Source: Oscillospiraceae bacterium (lineage in GTDB: Bacteria > Bacillota > Clostridia > Oscillospirales > Acutalibacteraceae). Taken from it: a stretch of 50,886 bases of DNA. A program made the translations under genes and the position numbers. Position 1 is the first letter of the stretch, and each line of letters opens with the position of its first letter. Location: positions 1-50,886 of the forward strand of contig SVPK01000002.1 of assembly GCA_015065875.1 (NCBI GenBank). Direction: 5' to 3'. The notes beneath the pieces were generated by a model. The model worked only from the letters and a program-made list of their open reading frames with translations. It was not told the origin of the DNA and made no database searches. This document shows, one piece after another, positions 48,597 to 50,886 of the stretch.

Positions 48597-50886
48597 TTAA
48601 ACATTACCTTCGGGGTTAACATCAACAGAAACGGTTGTTTTCTTGCCAAACTCGGTTTTGTAATAGCTGTCGATTGCTCGGCTTAACAACTCTCGTGTTT
48701 TGGAGGTCATTCTGCATTTGATAATAACTCTATGACGGTATCTATTATTAACTCGCGGAACAACATTTGGCGTTGGCCGCAAAATTATCATTTTAACATC
48801 TTTAAACTCGCCCTTTAATAATTCGGTTAAAACACCAACAAAGCTTTCTGCGCCCAAAGCGGCAAGCGATTGTGTTGCTGCCGATGTCATAACCGACACA
48901 ATATCGCAGTAAGGCGGATAAACCATTAACTTGCGGGTAAGAATCTCCTCATCATAGAAGGCTCTATAATCCTGCTTTGCCGCAAGTTTAATGATATTAT
49001 TATCGGGGTCGAGCGTTTGAATATATGCCTTTCCGGGACTTTCACCTCTGCCCGAGCGACCAACAACCTGCGTTAAAAGCGAGAAGGTTCGCTCAAAGCC
49101 TCTAAAATCTCCGGTATGCAACGATTGGTCGGCCGAAATTACACCAACCAAGGTAACATTCGGGAAATTTAGTCCTTTTGCAACCATCTGCGTCCCAACC
49201 AGAATATCATATTCCCCTGCCGCAAATGCCGAAAGCTTATCGCGGAAAGCATTTTTGGCCATGGTTGTATCAGCATCAAGGCGCAGAACGCGGGCCTCGG
49301 GAATTATTAAATTTAATTCATCCTCAAGCTTTTGGGTTCCTGCACCACTGTATTTTAAATGATTTCCCCCACAATTGGGACAAATCGGGGTATATGCCTT
49401 TGAATGACCGCAGTAATGACACATAAGACGTCCACTCGCGGAATGATATGTCATTGAAACACTGCAGTTTTCACAGGTTGCAACATATCCGCAGTTGGGA
49501 CAGGAGATATATGTATTATGCCCGCGGCGATTAAGAAGCAGTATCGCCTGTTTACCATCATTTATCGTATTGCGAAGCTCCTCCGCCAGGGTCATACTTA
49601 TTGTTCCCTTATTTCCGGCGGCGGCCTCTCCCCTCATATCGATGGGAATAACCGTTGGTAAAACGGCATTACCATAACGCTCGCTTAGGGTGCATAAAGT
49701 ATACCTTCCTGCAAGCGCCGCGCTATATGATTCAATTGAAGGTGTAGCCGAGCAAAACAGGCATGTAGCATGATGGTATGCCGCACGAAATTTTGCTATA
49801 TCACGAGTATGGAATCGCGGCGACTGTTCGGATTTATAGGTGTGCTCCTGTTCCTCATCCATAACAATAAGGCCTAAATCTGAAAAAGGAGCAAAAATTG
49901 CCGAACGGGTTCCGAGCGCAATATGCGCCTCACCGTTTTTAACTCGTTTCCACTCATCCAGTCGTTGTCCAAGTGGAAGTGCACTATGAAAAACAGCAAC
50001 ATCCTTACCAAAGCGCGAATAGAATAGTTCCAGCATTTGCGGGGTAAGCGAAATTTCGGGAACCATAACGATAACTCCTCTGCCATCGTTAATGGTTTGC
50101 TTTACAAGTTCTAAAAAGACCTGCGTTTTTCCGCTTCCTGTAACTCCATGCAATAAAACAGGAGAATACTCATGCGATTTAATCTTGTCTAAAATTGTAG
50201 CGGCAACAGATTTTTGTTGCTCTGTTAATGTAGTTTCGCTAACATCACGAGTGTTTGAAACAATTTCAGGGCGGCGATATATCTCGGTATCAAAAAACTC
50301 AACAACACCATATTTTTCAAGATTATTAATTACAACCGAGCTAACACCGGTAAAATAGGTTATTTCCTTAACCGATAGCGCACCAACATCGCGCAAAAGT
50401 TCAACAACCGAACGTTGCTTTGGTGTAAGCTTAATGGATTCAACATCCTCATTATCGGTAAGTCTAACTGTTTTAACGGTTGCATCGCCGATTTTTCTTA
50501 TGGGGTTGCTATCACGATATAGATAGCCCAAACGAGTAAGCTTTTCCAAAAGCTCTTCGGCACAAGCGAGTGAGAATTGTTTACTAACCTTTTCGGCCGT
50601 TACACTCCCACAGGCAGACACATACTCGGCAACAGTTTTCTCATCGCCTTCAAGAGCCTTAAAATCGCCGTTTTTAACGCTATACTCATTAACAAGCTTA
50701 ACACCTAACCCGCTGGGCAAAACGGCATGCAAGGCATCAAAATAGGTAGAAAAGGTATGCTCCTTTAATCGAATGACTAGTTTTATCATTTCGTCATTTA
50801 ATATCGGAGTTTTATCCATTACCGAAATGATACTCTTAAGCGACTCTGTAGTATCAGATTCTTTAACCGATAATACAAAGCCCTGC
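48597..50886 (-). CDS. priA: Primosomal protein N' (PriA helicase); N-terminus truncated by window edge
   Basis: LLHGVTGSGKTQVFLEL; DEEQEHTYK; zinc motifs CPNCGYVATCENC...CHYCGH...CPNCGG; frame stays open to 50886 (QGFVLSVKESD...). Confidence 0.96.
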   Translation of the reverse strand, partial: QGFVLSVKESDTTESLKSIISVMDKTPILNDEMIKLVIRLKEHTFSTYFDALHAVLPSGLGVKLVNEYSVKNGDFKALEGDEKTVAEYVSACGSVTAEKVSKQFSLACAEELLEKLTRLGYLYRDSNPIRKIGDATVKTVRLTDNEDVESIKLTPKQRSVVELLRDVGALSVKEITYFTGVSSVVINNLEKYGVVEFFDTEIYRRPEIVSNTRDVSETTLTEQQKSVAATILDKIKSHEYSPVLLHGVTGSGKTQVFLELVKQTINDGRGVIVMVPEISLTPQMLELFYSRFGKDVAVFHSALPLGQRLDEWKRVKNGEAHIALGTRSAIFAPFSDLGLIVMDEEQEHTYKSEQSPRFHTRDIAKFRAAYHHATCLFCSATPSIESYSAALAGRYTLCTLSERYGNAVLPTVIPIDMRGEAAAGNKGTISMTLAEELRNTINDGKQAILLLNRRGHNTYISCPNCGYVATCENCSVSMTYHSASGRLMCHYCGHSKAYTPICPNCGGNHLKYSGAGTQKLEDELNLIIPEARVLRLDADTTMAKNAFRDKLSAFAAGEYDILVGTQMVAKGLNFPNVTLVGVISADQSLHTGDFRGFERTFSLLTQVVGRSGRGESPGKAYIQTLDPDNNIIKLAAKQDYRAFYDEEILTRKLMVYPPYCDIVSVMTSAATQSLAALGAESFVGVLTELLKGEFKDVKMIILRPTPNVVPRVNNRYRHRVIIKCRMTSKTRELLSRAIDSYYKTEFGKKTTVSVDVNPEGNV

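Overview
The window looks like a low-to-mid GC, spore-forming Clostridia-type (Oscillospiraceae-like) chromosome. It is about 90% coding. I see no rRNA, CRISPR array, prophage or recognisable transposase. Left half, mostly + strand: a nusB-xseA-xseB-ispA-dxs-tlyA-nadK-argR-recN cluster, tyrS, gerQ/cwlJ (-), asd-dapA-dapB (-), queA-tgt-yajC, and spoIIM-xerD-like-amidase. Right half, mostly - strand: MBL hydrolase, ligA, yunB, ilvE, copA, cotJABC, radA, cwlD, spoVM (27 aa, absent from the ORF track), rsgA, prkC, prpC, rlmN, rsmB, fmt, def and priA (runs off the edge). One tRNA-Leu(TAG) is present. Observations most worth a second look: (1) a XerD-like recombinase with a Lys at the first catalytic Arg position and no GKGxK loop, sitting beside repeated XerD half-site-like motifs at the point where gene orientation converges, suggesting a replication terminus region; (2) a ~320-bp non-coding element with terminal inverted repeats and several internal stems; (3) consecutive genes whose Shine-Dalgarno sequences lie in the 3' arm of a hairpin; (4) a CopA-CopZ fusion with a full ribosome-binding site and ATG in frame at the CopZ domain; (5) two unlisted tiny genes (SpoVM and a 49-aa membrane protein) between rsgA and cwlD. 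All calls come from reading the sequence; no database searches were run.
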